Source: an uncultured Chromatiaceae bacterium (GTDB lineage: Bacteria; Pseudomonadota; Gammaproteobacteria; DRLM01). From it: a stretch of 64,000 bases of DNA. The notes beneath the pieces were generated by a model. It saw only the letters and a program-made list of their open reading frames with translations. It did no database searches and was not told the origin of the DNA. Below, in pieces: positions 39,461 through 48,062 of this stretch. The stretch is taken from positions 1-64,000 of the forward strand of contig CALZJG010000065.1 in NCBI GenBank assembly GCA_945787555.1, given 5' to 3'. Each line of letters begins with the position of its first letter. Within the stretch, counting starts at the first letter, position 1. A program made the translations under genes and the position numbers.

Positions 39461-40042
39461 TTAAACGGCCGCCAAATTGTGTTCGAACGCTTCCACCACT
39501 TCCGCGCTGATGGACTTCCCCTCACCACCGGACAAGGCTTCATATATGCCCCGCACCACGGCGGCGTAATCTTCCGGTTCAATACGTGCCAAATCACCGG
39601 CGCGCGACTGATCGACCACGAGGCGCGCCGTGGCATTCATTTGCCCCAGCGCCTCCAACACCGGCTCGTAACGCCACACCAAACCGGCCTCGCCTTCCTT
39701 CTCAACCATGTAGTCCATAATGTCCTTGGCGACACGATACTCGCCTCGGTTACTGGATAACATATAGGCAAAAATCCCGACCACCGAGGAAGGCAACATG
39801 AATATCCAGGTAAACTTCATATACGTTTCGTAAATCGTCGCGCCGGTTTTCCAGGCGTAATAAGCCAATCCGAAACCAAAGCTATACACAACGAATGCCA
39901 CCACGACGCCCACCAGCTTCGCGCGATGCCGGGCCGGGGTGGCACGACGTTTGTATTCGAGCCGCCTGACGTCGAAATTATCCTCGATATGGCGCAAGAG
40001 ACCTTTCTTAACTTGCCGTTGACTCTTAACTTTTCCCAACAT
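39461..40042 (-). CDS. Conserved-looking two-TM membrane protein, unknown
   Basis: 193 aa with a basic N-terminus (KKGLLRHIEDNFDVRRLEYK), two membrane helices around residues 45-62 and 75-95 (LVGVVVAFVVYSFGFGLAYY; FTWIFMLPSSVVGIFAYML) and a cytosolic acidic C-terminal helical part. I do not recognise it. It lies 28 nt downstream of the PilZ gene and 69 nt upstream of the TPR-like gene, so the three probably form one transcription unit. Confidence 0.6.
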   Translation of the reverse strand: MLGKVKSQRQVKKGLLRHIEDNFDVRRLEYKRRATPARHRAKLVGVVVAFVVYSFGFGLAYYAWKTGATIYETYMKFTWIFMLPSSVVGIFAYMLSSNRGEYRVAKDIMDYMVEKEGEAGLVWRYEPVLEALGQMNATARLVVDQSRAGDLARIEPEDYAAVVRGIYEALSGGEGKSISAEVVEAFEHNLAAV

Positions 40043-40070
40043 ATTTTCTCACGCCCAGCACATTCACGGT

Positions 40071-40493
40071 TCAATGCCCACCCCCCAAGGGCGGAAACTC
40101 CGCGGAAAATTTTTCGATCCACTCCATCGCCGCTTGCTCGCTGGTCAAGCGGCGCTGCTCACGCCGTTCGACTTGTTTGCGATATTCTTCGATATGACAT
40201 ATTTGCTCCACCATGCGGGTATGGAAAGCGTGTTCATCATCGACGAATTGGACACCGATATCGTAACCGTGCCCGCTTTTGCGACACCACACTACATGCG
40301 CCTGGGCTAGAAAACCCGGCTCGACTAGCGGTATGCGAATGGAAATCACGCTGCCCAGCGGTACTTGGCTGCGGGCGTGAAAACACAGCCCTCCCACACT
40401 CACATTGGTGAGGTATTCGTTGCGTTGGACGGATTGCTCCGCCACGTCGAATTCGAGCGGGATGCTGGAGGGATGGCGTATGAACTCACGCAT
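40071..40493 (-). CDS. PilZ domain protein
   Basis: 140 aa. PilZ signature: REFIRHPSSIPLEF (RxxxR) at the very start and NVSVGGLCF, then HVVWCRKSGHGYDIGVQFV. The C-terminal ~40 residues form a charged helix (EEYRKQVERREQRRLTSEQ) that could contact a partner. It is the first gene of a minus-strand group with two membrane proteins of unknown function, so they may be its output. Confidence 0.87.
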   Translation of the reverse strand: MREFIRHPSSIPLEFDVAEQSVQRNEYLTNVSVGGLCFHARSQVPLGSVISIRIPLVEPGFLAQAHVVWCRKSGHGYDIGVQFVDDEHAFHTRMVEQICHIEEYRKQVERREQRRLTSEQAAMEWIEKFSAEFPPLGGGH

Positions 40494-40678
40494 TCCGGAC
40501 CCCCTTTTAATGATATTCCCGTCCCGTTAAACCCAAGCAGTATACCACTGCTAATTCCCGCTCGGCCATGAAGTTTCCTCGCAGGGAGCTGCGGAGAGAC
40601 TACCAACCGAGACAAAAATGCCGTATTAAATCGCCCCTCATCCCGCCCTAAGAGATAGCCGATAAGAGGTATGCAGGC

Positions 40679-41440
40679 TCAATGACGTAATTTATAGCCA
40701 TGACTCAACATTGCCAGCGTCACGACCGCGAGCCCGCCCAGGGCCGCCACCGCCACCGCCAGGCTGAAGAGCGGGTCCACGTCTGAGACTCCGAAAAACC
40801 CCCAACGAAAACCGTCGATCATGTAGAAGAAGGGATTGAAATGCGACACCTTCTGCCAATGGGCCGGCAGGCTATGAATGGAATAAAACACCCCGCTCAG
40901 AAATGTCAGAGGCAAAATCACGAAATTCTGAAATCCGGCAAGTTGATCGAACTTCTCCGCCCAAATCCCCGCGATGATGCCCATGGAGCCCAGCACCGCG
41001 CTGCCCAATATGGCGAAGGCCAACAGCGCCGCTACGCTGTGCACCGGCACCTCGACGAACAAGGTGGCCACCAACGCTACGCCTAGACCCACCACCACAC
41101 CACGCACCACGGCCGCGAACACGAAGGCCAAGTAGATCTCCAGATACGAGAGTGGCGAGAGCAACATGAACACAACGTTCCCGCTTACCTTGGACTGGAT
41201 GAGACTCGAGGAGCTGTTGGCGAAGGCATTCTGCAACACCGACATCATGACCAAGCCGGGAATCAGAAACGCCGTGTACGAGACGCCCCCGTACACCTGC
41301 ACATGGTCCTCCAGTACGTGTGAGAACACTAGCAAATACAACAAGGCCGTGACCATGGGTGCCAGTAGCGTTTGCAACGCCACCTTATAGAAGCGCAGCA
41401 CTTCTTTATGAAACAGTGTGTACAGTCCGTGCGGATTCAT
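40679..41440 (-). CDS. ABC-2 type transporter permease (YadH-like)
   Basis: 253 aa with six membrane helices (LLAPMVTALLYLLVFSHVL, FLIPGLVMMSVLQNAF, FVILPLTFLSGVFYSIHSLP). The sequence pattern, notably PGLVMMSVLQNA and LTFLSGVFYS...HFNPFFYMIDGFR, is close to E. coli YadH. The gene starts inside the 3' end of the ATPase gene (35-nt overlap), so the two are translated together. Substrate unknown. Confidence 0.87.
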   Translation of the reverse strand: MNPHGLYTLFHKEVLRFYKVALQTLLAPMVTALLYLLVFSHVLEDHVQVYGGVSYTAFLIPGLVMMSVLQNAFANSSSSLIQSKVSGNVVFMLLSPLSYLEIYLAFVFAAVVRGVVVGLGVALVATLFVEVPVHSVAALLAFAILGSAVLGSMGIIAGIWAEKFDQLAGFQNFVILPLTFLSGVFYSIHSLPAHWQKVSHFNPFFYMIDGFRWGFFGVSDVDPLFSLAVAVAALGGLAVVTLAMLSHGYKLRH

Positions 41441-42359
41441 GGCGATCCCGTCGCGTCAATTCAACAAATATATCTTCCAGATCAGCCTGCTCAGTTTGCA
41501 GGTCAAGGATCTCAGCCCCCGCCGCACGCAACGCATCGAGCAACTCGACGATGGAACCGTGCTCTCTGTCCAGAGTAAACTGCAAGCGCGGACCCTCCTG
41601 CGTCTTGAGCTGTGCACTCAAAGCTGACGGCAGTTCAGCCAGCGGGTGCGCCAACATCACCGTCACGCTGCAACGCTGCCCCATGCCGCGTTGCAACAAG
41701 GCCGCCTTGCTGTCCAAAGCGATCAGGTTGCCGTGATCGATGATGGCGATGCGGTCACATAGACTCTCGGCTTCTTCCAAATAATGCGTGGTGAGCACGA
41801 TCGTGTGACCGGCGCGGTGCAAACGCTGCACGAACTCCCACAATGAGTGGCGCAATTCCACATCCACCCCCGCCGTCGGTTCGTCCAGCACCACGACCTC
41901 GGGCTTGTGCACCAAAGCCTGGGCGATGAGCACGCGTCGCTTCATGCCGCCGGACAGGGCGCGCATATTGGAGTCGGCCCTGTCGGCGAGCATCAAGGCG
42001 GCGAGCAATTCCTCTATCCAATCATCATTGGCGCGCCCCAAGCCGAAATAGCCGGCCTGAATGCGCAGGATCTCACGCACGCTAAAAAACGGATCGAACA
42101 CCAATTCTTGCGGCACCACACCCAGCCGACGACGCGCCTGGCGATAATCACTCACCACATCGTGACCGAGCACGCTGACCGACCCGCTGTCAGCCCGCGC
42201 CAAACCGGCGATGATGTTGATAAGCGTGGACTTGCCCGCGCCATTGGGCCCCAACAAGCCGAAAAACTCACCGCGTTCGATCGTAAGGTCCAAGCCACGC
42301 AGCGCATGCACACTGCGATAACGCTTGTGCACACCATGTATCGCTATCGCCGCGCTCAT
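41406..42359 (-). CDS. ABC transporter ATP-binding protein (YadG-like)
   Basis: 317 aa. Walker A LLGPNGAGKSTLINII, Q-loop VPQELVFDPF, signature LSGGMKRRVLIAQ, Walker B VVVLDEPTAGVD and H-loop LTTHYLEEAE are all present. The C-terminal ~90 residues form an extra domain as in the YadG/DrrA group of exporters. It pairs with the YadH-like permease just downstream. Confidence 0.9.
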   Translation of the reverse strand: MSAAIAIHGVHKRYRSVHALRGLDLTIERGEFFGLLGPNGAGKSTLINIIAGLARADSGSVSVLGHDVVSDYRQARRRLGVVPQELVFDPFFSVREILRIQAGYFGLGRANDDWIEELLAALMLADRADSNMRALSGGMKRRVLIAQALVHKPEVVVLDEPTAGVDVELRHSLWEFVQRLHRAGHTIVLTTHYLEEAESLCDRIAIIDHGNLIALDSKAALLQRGMGQRCSVTVMLAHPLAELPSALSAQLKTQEGPRLQFTLDREHGSIVELLDALRAAGAEILDLQTEQADLEDIFVELTRRDRHESARTVHTVS

Positions 42360-42381
42360 GAATAGATCATTTGAAAAACGC

Positions 42382-42939
42382 TCAATGCCGGCGCGCCGCG
42401 AGTGCTTGCAACCAGGTCCTCACCATGGACAAGGTCTCTTCCACCTCAGCATAGCGCTGCACCGTGATCAGATCGGGGTACTCCAACGCCAATTGCAACA
42501 CATTGCCCACATTCATGGGCCGCTTTCCGGCCTCGCGGTGGCAGAAGCCCAACACCGGCTTGCGCGCCTGAATGAAACGCATGACATTCACCCCCGAGCC
42601 GAAGCCGGCTTCGTCAAAGCAATAGATGGCCGCCTGTGCCTCGGCGCGAAAACGGGTGTCGCGCGCGAGAAAAAACGCCGTCACCAACTCATCTTCGTCC
42701 GCATCCGCCGGTTGCGCAGCGCGCCAGGCCGGCCAGTCTCGATCGTAATATTCGATGGGGTCGCAGACCTTACGCGCCAACGCAGCGGGAGAAAGGTCGG
42801 GAAATTGCTGCTCATAATAGCGATACCGCGTGTCGTATCCCAGGCCCGAGGCATCCAACCACATCATCACCGTCACCTTGAAGCTGTGGGTGGTGGACGT
42901 AGCATGCATGCCCTTGCCGCTTACATAACAGGGGATCAT
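42382..42939 (-). CDS. Unknown protein, possibly nucleoside deoxyribosyltransferase-like fold
   Basis: 185 aa from ATG 42939 (MIPCYVSGKGMHATSTTHSF), which overlaps the aroE stop by 4 nt. I do not recognise the family. An alternating alpha/beta pattern is visible, with FLARDTRFRAEAQAAIYCFD and a Gly-rich turn (DEAGFGSGVNVMRFIQARKP) followed by VLGFCHREAGKRP, reminiscent of the 2-deoxyribosyltransferase superfamily. That is a weak resemblance. The 4-nt overlap with aroE suggests co-translation. Confidence 0.6.
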   Translation of the reverse strand: MIPCYVSGKGMHATSTTHSFKVTVMMWLDASGLGYDTRYRYYEQQFPDLSPAALARKVCDPIEYYDRDWPAWRAAQPADADEDELVTAFFLARDTRFRAEAQAAIYCFDEAGFGSGVNVMRFIQARKPVLGFCHREAGKRPMNVGNVLQLALEYPDLITVQRYAEVEETLSMVRTWLQALAARRH

Positions 42940-43805
42940 GGTCTCGTTCCCTGGCTTTGCTGTATTTCGCCGCGCAGCGTCGCGATAACCGGCGCCGTCT
43001 GGGGCCGCACGCCGCGCCAAATGAAAAATGCCTCGGCGGCCTGCTCGACCAGCATGCCCAAGCCGTCCAGTACCCGCGCGGCACCGTGCGCCTGCGCCCA
43101 GTGCATGAACGGTGTCGGCTGCGCGCCGTACATCATGTCATAACACCAGGCCTGCGGCGCCAACAAGGTATCCGGCAAGGGCGGCAGTTCACCTTGCAGG
43201 CTGGCCGCTGTGGCGTTGATGACCAGATCGAAACGCTGATCCGCCAATGCTTCGAAACCGCACCCTTCCAGGACCCCCAGTGCGGCGAACTCCGCCGCTA
43301 TTTCCACGGCGCGATCCAGGGTGCGGTTGGCGATCACTAGGCGCCGCGGCCCTTGTTCGAGCAAAGGCTCGAGCACGCCGCGAGCGGCACCGCCCGCACC
43401 CAACAGCAGCACGTCCGCCTCGGCGAGGCGACCGCCGTGATTGCCCAGAATATCGTTCACCAAACCCACACCATCGGTGTTATCGCCGTGCAAGGCGCCG
43501 CCCGCTTGCACGGCGATGGTATTGACGGCGCCGGCGCGCTCGGCACGCGGCGTGCGTGTCTCCACCAAAGCCCACGCCTCACGCTTATAAGGCACAGTGA
43601 CATTGAGACCCCGGCCGCCATTGGCGATGAAACTGCTCACCGCCTGTTCGAAACCACCCGGGTCCACTTGGATCGCGATATAATCTAAACGTTGACCGGT
43701 CTGAGCGGCGAACAGGCCGTGGATACGCGGTGATTTACTGTGACTGATGGGGTTGCCCATCACGGCATATAAGGCGGGTTGGTCGAAATCGAACAGCGAT
43801 GACAT
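42936..43805 (-). CDS. aroE: Shikimate dehydrogenase
   Basis: AroE reduces 3-dehydroshikimate with NADPH in the aromatic amino acid pathway. Substrate motif GNPISHSKSPRIHGLF with the Ser pair, catalytic Lys in NVTVPYKREAW, NADP loop LLGAGGAARGVLEPLL and NRTLDRAVEIA. ATG 43805 (MSSLFDFDQPALYAVMG) gives 289 aa; an upstream ATG at 43832 adds nine residues without support. Confidence 0.96.
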   Translation of the reverse strand: MSSLFDFDQPALYAVMGNPISHSKSPRIHGLFAAQTGQRLDYIAIQVDPGGFEQAVSSFIANGGRGLNVTVPYKREAWALVETRTPRAERAGAVNTIAVQAGGALHGDNTDGVGLVNDILGNHGGRLAEADVLLLGAGGAARGVLEPLLEQGPRRLVIANRTLDRAVEIAAEFAALGVLEGCGFEALADQRFDLVINATAASLQGELPPLPDTLLAPQAWCYDMMYGAQPTPFMHWAQAHGAARVLDGLGMLVEQAAEAFFIWRGVRPQTAPVIATLRGEIQQSQGTRP

Positions 43806-43844
43806 GAGCGGCGATCCGTGATGGCGGCACAAATGAGTGCGCGC

Positions 43845-43850
43845 ATTATA
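43845..43850 (-). promoter_or_regulatory. Possible -10 box of aroE
   Basis: TATAAT on the minus strand, about 40 nt upstream of the aroE ATG, followed by GCGCGC. No good -35 hexamer at the right distance. Confidence 0.4.
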
Positions 43851-43869
43851 CCCAAGTGATGCGCCAAGG

Positions 43870-43899
43870 TTGAGGTGACATTCCCTGCGCCGATATAAT
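43870..43899 (+). promoter_or_regulatory. Sigma70 promoter of the small lipoprotein gene
   Basis: TTGAGG (43870-43875), 18-nt spacer, TATAAT (43894-43899), 43 nt before the lipoprotein ATG. It lies back to back with the aroE -10 box. Confidence 0.55.
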
Positions 43900-43941
43900 C
43901 CGTAAGATTATGTGCATTTTGGTTACGAACGCGGGGAGAAC

Positions 43942-44370
43942 ATGATGATAGGCAGGCCTGATACCGGCATACTCAAATACGGCACCGTAGTTCTTGCCGC
44001 CTTGTTACTACTCGGCTGCGCGAGCAAGCCCCAGCCCCCCGCCGCAGGCGAGGGCGAGGCGGTCGTAGCCCCTGCGCCCACCTCATCGGCAGGCATCATG
44101 GCGCTGGGCGGCGACCTGCGCGCCCACCCGCGTGCCGTGTTCTCCTCCAGTAGCGCCAAATACGGTTATTTCATCGGCGGTGTGCTCAATGCCGAGTACG
44201 ACCCCGTCAGTCGTGTGTTGAGCGTGGCCTCACAAGCCGCCGACCCCGCAGTCACGTGCAAATACGCCGCCGATGGAGCGCTGTTCATCGATCCCAGTGA
44301 AAAGGCGGCCGCCAAGCGCGCCGCCTGTGATGACTTAATTCTTAAACTACACGAAAGCCTGGTGCGTTAA
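43942..44370 (+). CDS. Small lipoprotein, paralogue of the one at 60988
   Basis: 142 aa. ATG 43942 is preceded by GGGGAGA. A lipoprotein signal peptide (TVVLAALLLLGC) gives a lipidated Cys at residue 26. After a Pro/Ala linker a C-terminal domain of ~70 residues begins at HPRAVFSSSSAKYGYFIGG, continues LNAEYDPVSRVLSVAS and has two Cys (VTCKYAADG; AACDDLI) that may form a disulfide. The same motif order, including both Cys, occurs in the lipoprotein at 60988-61629. I do not recognise a named family. Transcribed away from aroE from its own promoter. Confidence 0.8.
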   Translation: MMIGRPDTGILKYGTVVLAALLLLGCASKPQPPAAGEGEAVVAPAPTSSAGIMALGGDLRAHPRAVFSSSSAKYGYFIGGVLNAEYDPVSRVLSVASQAADPAVTCKYAADGALFIDPSEKAAAKRAACDDLILKLHESLVR

Positions 44371-44414
44371 GACTGCGCGCTCACCTACCCCGATCGACTC
44401 GCAGATACTGGCCG

Positions 44415-45398
44415 ATGTCCGCCGTCTCCCCGCTCCGGCGCTTTGCCGTTGCCCCGATGCTTGAGTGGACGGATCGCCATTGTCGCTATTTCTTGCGCTT
44501 GATATCCCGCCACGCGCTGCTGTACACCGAAATGGTCACCACCGGCGCCTTGCTGCACGGAGATCGCGCCCGCCATCTCAACTACGATGCGGCCGAACAT
44601 CCTGTCGCCTTGCAATTGGGCGGCAGCGATCCTGGCGATCTGGCCACCTGCGCGCGCATCGCCACCGACTGGGGCTATGACGAAGTCAATCTCAATGTCG
44701 GCTGCCCCAGCGACCGCGTGCAATCGGGCCGCTTCGGCGCCTGCTTGATGGCCGAGCCGCAACGGGTGGCCGAGTGCGTGGCGGCGATGACGGCGGCCGT
44801 CGCAACACCCATCACGATAAAAAGCCGTATCGGCATCGACGACCACGACAGTTATGCACAACTCCACGATTTCGTCGCCACTGTCGCTGCGGCGGGCTGC
44901 CTCACCTTCATCGTCCATGCCCGCAAGGCCTGGCTGCATGGCTTGAGCCCTAAGGAAAATCGTGAAATTCCCCCATTGCGTTACGACACCGTATACCGGT
45001 TGAAAGAGGATTTCCCACAACTGGAAATCATCGTCAATGGCGGCATCACCGATCTCAAACTAGCGCAACGCCAGCTACAACACGTGGACGGAGTGATGAT
45101 GGGCCGCACCGCCTATCACGACCCCTATCTGCTCGCCGAGGTCGACGCGCTATTCTATGGCGACGTTCACACCGTCCCCAGCCGTCATGAGATCATCGAG
45201 GCGCTCATCCCCTATGTGGAACGCGAACTTGCGCAAGGCGCGCGCCTGCATCACATCGCCCGTCACATCCTTGGTCTTTACCAAGGTAAACCGGGTGCAC
45301 GCCGTTGGCGGCGTTATTTAAGCGAGCACACGCACCGCGCGGATGCCGATAGCGGCGTCCTGCGGGCAGCGGCCGCGTTGCTCATGCCTGCCGCTTAG
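44415..45398 (+). CDS. dusA: tRNA-dihydrouridine(20/20a) synthase DusA
   Basis: FMN enzyme that reduces U20/U20a in the tRNA D-loop. Motifs: FAVAPMLEWTDRHCRYF, LYTEMVTTGALLHGD, VALQLGGSDP, NLNVGCPSDRVQSGRFGACLM with the catalytic Cys in FGACLM, and the FMN site IVNGGIT with GVMMGRTAYHDP. 327 aa compared with ~330 in the family. The DusA-type N-terminus and ARHILGLYQGKPGARRWRRY near the end separate it from DusB and DusC. Confidence 0.95.
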   Translation: MSAVSPLRRFAVAPMLEWTDRHCRYFLRLISRHALLYTEMVTTGALLHGDRARHLNYDAAEHPVALQLGGSDPGDLATCARIATDWGYDEVNLNVGCPSDRVQSGRFGACLMAEPQRVAECVAAMTAAVATPITIKSRIGIDDHDSYAQLHDFVATVAAAGCLTFIVHARKAWLHGLSPKENREIPPLRYDTVYRLKEDFPQLEIIVNGGITDLKLAQRQLQHVDGVMMGRTAYHDPYLLAEVDALFYGDVHTVPSRHEIIEALIPYVERELAQGARLHHIARHILGLYQGKPGARRWRRYLSEHTHRADADSGVLRAAAALLMPAA

Positions 45399-45431
45399 AG
45401 CCTGTTCAAGATCGACTTATTAAGCAGGCCC

Positions 45432-46574
45432 TCAGGAAGACGCCTGGACCTGTGCCAGCTTACTCTGTCCGCTAAAACAATACTGTCCACGACCACTCTG
45501 TTTCGCCTGATACATAGCTTCATCGGCCTGCACGATGATCTTGTCTAATTCCTCAGGGTCGCGCTCGCTTACCTGTCTGCCCTCCCAATACGCGATACCG
45601 ATGCTGGCAGAGATGTTGATTTCATGACCCTCGATGTGGAAAGGCTGGGTGAGCGCGTTAATGATTTTTCGCGCAACAGGAGCCGCCTTGTCGCGGTCCG
45701 CGACTTCCTGCAATATCACCGTGAATTCATCGCCTCCGAACCTGGCCACAGTGTCGATATTACGCACACAAGCACTCAAACGCTGGGCGACTTCTTGCAG
45801 TAACTTGTCGCCTATGGCGTGGCCGAGTCTGTCGTTCACCGGCTTGAATCGATCCAGGTCGATGAACATCGCCACAAAACCATTCTTGTCACGCATAGCG
45901 AGTTCGCGGGCCTGGCGCAGGCGATCGTTGAACAGGACACGATTAGGCAGCCCCGTCAGCGGATCGTAGTTGGCCTGATAGCGCATCCGCTCCTCCCTGT
46001 ATTTACGCTGCGTGATATCGCTGAATACCGCCATGTGATAGACCTTATCGCCGGCCTCGTTCTTGATCGCGCGTATCGAGAGCCACTCCGGGAAGATTTC
46101 ACCGCTCTTGCGCCGATTCCAGATTTCGCCGCTCCACGAACCATCCCTGCTCACCTGATCCCACAGTTGGATATAAAAAGCGCGGTCATGTCGCCCCGAG
46201 CTGAGCAGGCGGGGATTGTTGCCGATAACTTCCTCCCCGGCGTAACCGGTGATGCGGGTGAAGGCCGGATTGATACGCAGTATGGTATTGTCCTTATCGG
46301 TGATGATCATACCTTCGTTGCTTTCCTGGAACGCGGTTTCGGCCAGCTGCAGCTCAGCATTGATTCTTGTCAGCCGATGATGAGCGCTTCGCATGGGGCG
46401 AAAGTAAAATAGGTACAGGAGCGGAAACACGATAACACTGAGTAGCGCCGCATCGATGAGCGCATTGAAAGGCATGGCCATGAGGGGCAGATAACTCGCG
46501 ACATACAACACCGCCAGCTCCGCGACGAATATCGACGCGACGGTCAAAACCAGCAAACGCAACGGATTGCCCAT
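45432..46574 (-). CDS. PAS-GGDEF diguanylate cyclase, membrane bound
   Basis: 380 aa. Two N-terminal membrane helices (VLTVASIFVAELAVLYVASYL; LLSVIVFPLLYLFYF), a PAS domain (residues ~75-200, ESNEGMIITDKDNTILRIN... and NPRLLSSGRHDRAFY) with PAC motif, then a GGDEF domain (~215-370): DPLTGLPNRVLFNDRL and active-site FGGDEFTVILQEV. The intact GGDEF implies c-di-GMP synthesis. There is no RxxD inhibitory site directly upstream that I can see. Convergent with dusA. Confidence 0.92.
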   Translation of the reverse strand: MGNPLRLLVLTVASIFVAELAVLYVASYLPLMAMPFNALIDAALLSVIVFPLLYLFYFRPMRSAHHRLTRINAELQLAETAFQESNEGMIITDKDNTILRINPAFTRITGYAGEEVIGNNPRLLSSGRHDRAFYIQLWDQVSRDGSWSGEIWNRRKSGEIFPEWLSIRAIKNEAGDKVYHMAVFSDITQRKYREERMRYQANYDPLTGLPNRVLFNDRLRQARELAMRDKNGFVAMFIDLDRFKPVNDRLGHAIGDKLLQEVAQRLSACVRNIDTVARFGGDEFTVILQEVADRDKAAPVARKIINALTQPFHIEGHEINISASIGIAYWEGRQVSERDPEELDKIIVQADEAMYQAKQSGRGQYCFSGQSKLAQVQASS

Positions 46575-47375
46575 GGATCACCTATGTTCGCACTCTAATA
46601 ATGTTAACGCTCTCGCGCATGATTTCTAAAGAGTCAGCCCCTGAAAACCATGGCGACATAACGGAAAATATCACCCGCCCGCTCTTAAGTTCGCCCAAAT
46701 CTTGGGGGAGGACTGGTATCGCCTTGCATGCTTACGATTACGCTCAATCTCTCCCTAATGGCGCAAGACCCGGCCAGCGATCAGCAAGGCGCTGGCGCGG
46801 TGCAGCATATAAGAACACCCGGCGACACCCATCACCGACCCGAATACCGCGAGGTAGCGCATGGATCATGCCACCCGTGAACGTGGGATCTGGGGCCATG
46901 CCCCACCGATGCCCCTCCAGCTAAGCAGGTCACCAGGCAACGATTCAGAGCAGCGCGCCACAGGTCGAGCAGCGGGCCGACAAACTCGCGCCGATGCGTG
47001 GCAATTCCACGCTACTAAGCACCTGCACCAGCAGCCAGCAACTGCGGGCACAGCATTACACCCACAACCATGCGTCCGGTGAGATCACTCAGACCGCCTG
47101 GCTCCTCGCCGCTCCAACAAAATAAAGGGCCAGCGGGGTTAGTAGGCAGATGATGATCAAGCCGCCTGACGCGACCGTCAAGGACGGTGCGCCACGCCCG
47201 GATAAACTGGGCCAAGAATCTCGCTATCCTGGGTCTGGTTGGGTTGATCATGACTGTGCTAACCAACTGCGCCTATCCTGACGCCGCCGCCTACGGAACG
47301 CGCAGCAACCCCAACGGGACGTGACGGCACTCGTATGATAAAGGTGAGATAAGATGTAAACGCAGGTAGTAAAGA
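46575..47375. other. 800-nt stretch without a recognised gene
   Basis: No continuous open frame with credible protein character spans this region. Short hydrophobic pieces appear in several frames (for example VFGSVMGVAGCSYML on the minus strand near 46840 and GGLIIICLLTPLALYFVG on the minus strand near 47140), interrupted by stops. This looks like decayed membrane-protein coding sequence, but I cannot name the source. A small plus-strand frame at 47187-47324 is listed separately. Confidence 0.4.
47187..47324 (+). CDS. Possible 45-aa lipoprotein-like small ORF
   Basis: GTG start, basic N-terminus (RHARINWAK), a hydrophobic stretch (NLAILGLVGLIMTVL) and a Cys after TN, followed by AYPDAAAYGTRSNPNGT. 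AAGGA lies only 2 nt before the GTG. The lipobox is imperfect (Asn before Cys). It could be a real small lipoprotein or a relic. Confidence 0.25.
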   Translation: MRHARINWAKNLAILGLVGLIMTVLTNCAYPDAAAYGTRSNPNGT

Positions 47376-48062
47376 TCAATCGTCGAATTCAAAACGTATT
47401 GCATCGAAATCGCGCGCCTGGGGATGGGTACCGGCGGCAGGAGGCGCGCCTACACGCACCAACCACACGGTCTGCATTCCGGCGGCCTGGGCGGCGTCGA
47501 GCTCTTCCTTGATGTCGGAGAGGAACAGTATTTCGCCTGGCGCGGTGTCTATGGCTGCGGCGATGTGGTGATACGCTTCCGCCTCGCGTTTGTTGCCAAT
47601 ATTGGTATCGAAGTAGCCGCTGAACAGCGCCGTGAGATCACCACCGTCGGAATGACCAAACAACAGTTTTTGCGCCTGTACCGAGCCGGAGGAGAACACA
47701 TACAAGCGTTTACCCTGATCATGCCAACGACGTAGCTGCCGCACCGCGTCAGCATAGATATGGCCGCTGAAATCGCCGCGCCGATAGCCCTGTTCCCAAA
47801 TCATGCCTTGCAACGCCTTGAGCGGCGTGATCTTTCTATCCTCATCTATCCACTGAATGAGTAACGCCGCGGCCTCTGCAGCCGCGAGCGGGCGACCGGC
47901 CAGTTCGTTGACCGCCTCCAGCTGCGAACGTACGGCTCGGTCGGCGCTATGCTCGCGCAAGAACGCGGCCATGCGTTCACGTGCATGGGGGAACAGCACA
48001 TCCTTGACAAAGGACAGCGACGAAGTAGTCCCTTCGATGTCAGTGACGATGGCGCGAATCAT
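47376..48062 (-). CDS. mtnC: Acireductone synthase (enolase-phosphatase E1)
   Basis: HAD-family enzyme of the methionine salvage pathway; it enolises and dephosphorylates 2,3-diketo-5-methylthiopentyl-1-phosphate to acireductone. Motifs: IVTDIEGTTSSLSFV (nucleophile Asp and acid Asp replaced by Glu as in E1), VFSSGSVQAQKLLF, and the C-terminal ILFLSDIKEELDAA. 228 aa is normal. The ATG overlaps the mtnD stop by 4 nt, so both are made together. Confidence 0.95.
   Translation of the reverse strand: MIRAIVTDIEGTTSSLSFVKDVLFPHARERMAAFLREHSADRAVRSQLEAVNELAGRPLAAAEAAALLIQWIDEDRKITPLKALQGMIWEQGYRRGDFSGHIYADAVRQLRRWHDQGKRLYVFSSGSVQAQKLLFGHSDGGDLTALFSGYFDTNIGNKREAEAYHHIAAAIDTAPGEILFLSDIKEELDAAQAAGMQTVWLVRVGAPPAAGTHPQARDFDAIRFEFDD

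Noticed and set aside
47015-47266. Minus-strand 83-codon frame in the desert
   Set aside because: No ribosome site, no recognisable motif, and a competing hydrophobic frame covers the same DNA with stops. Probably chance.
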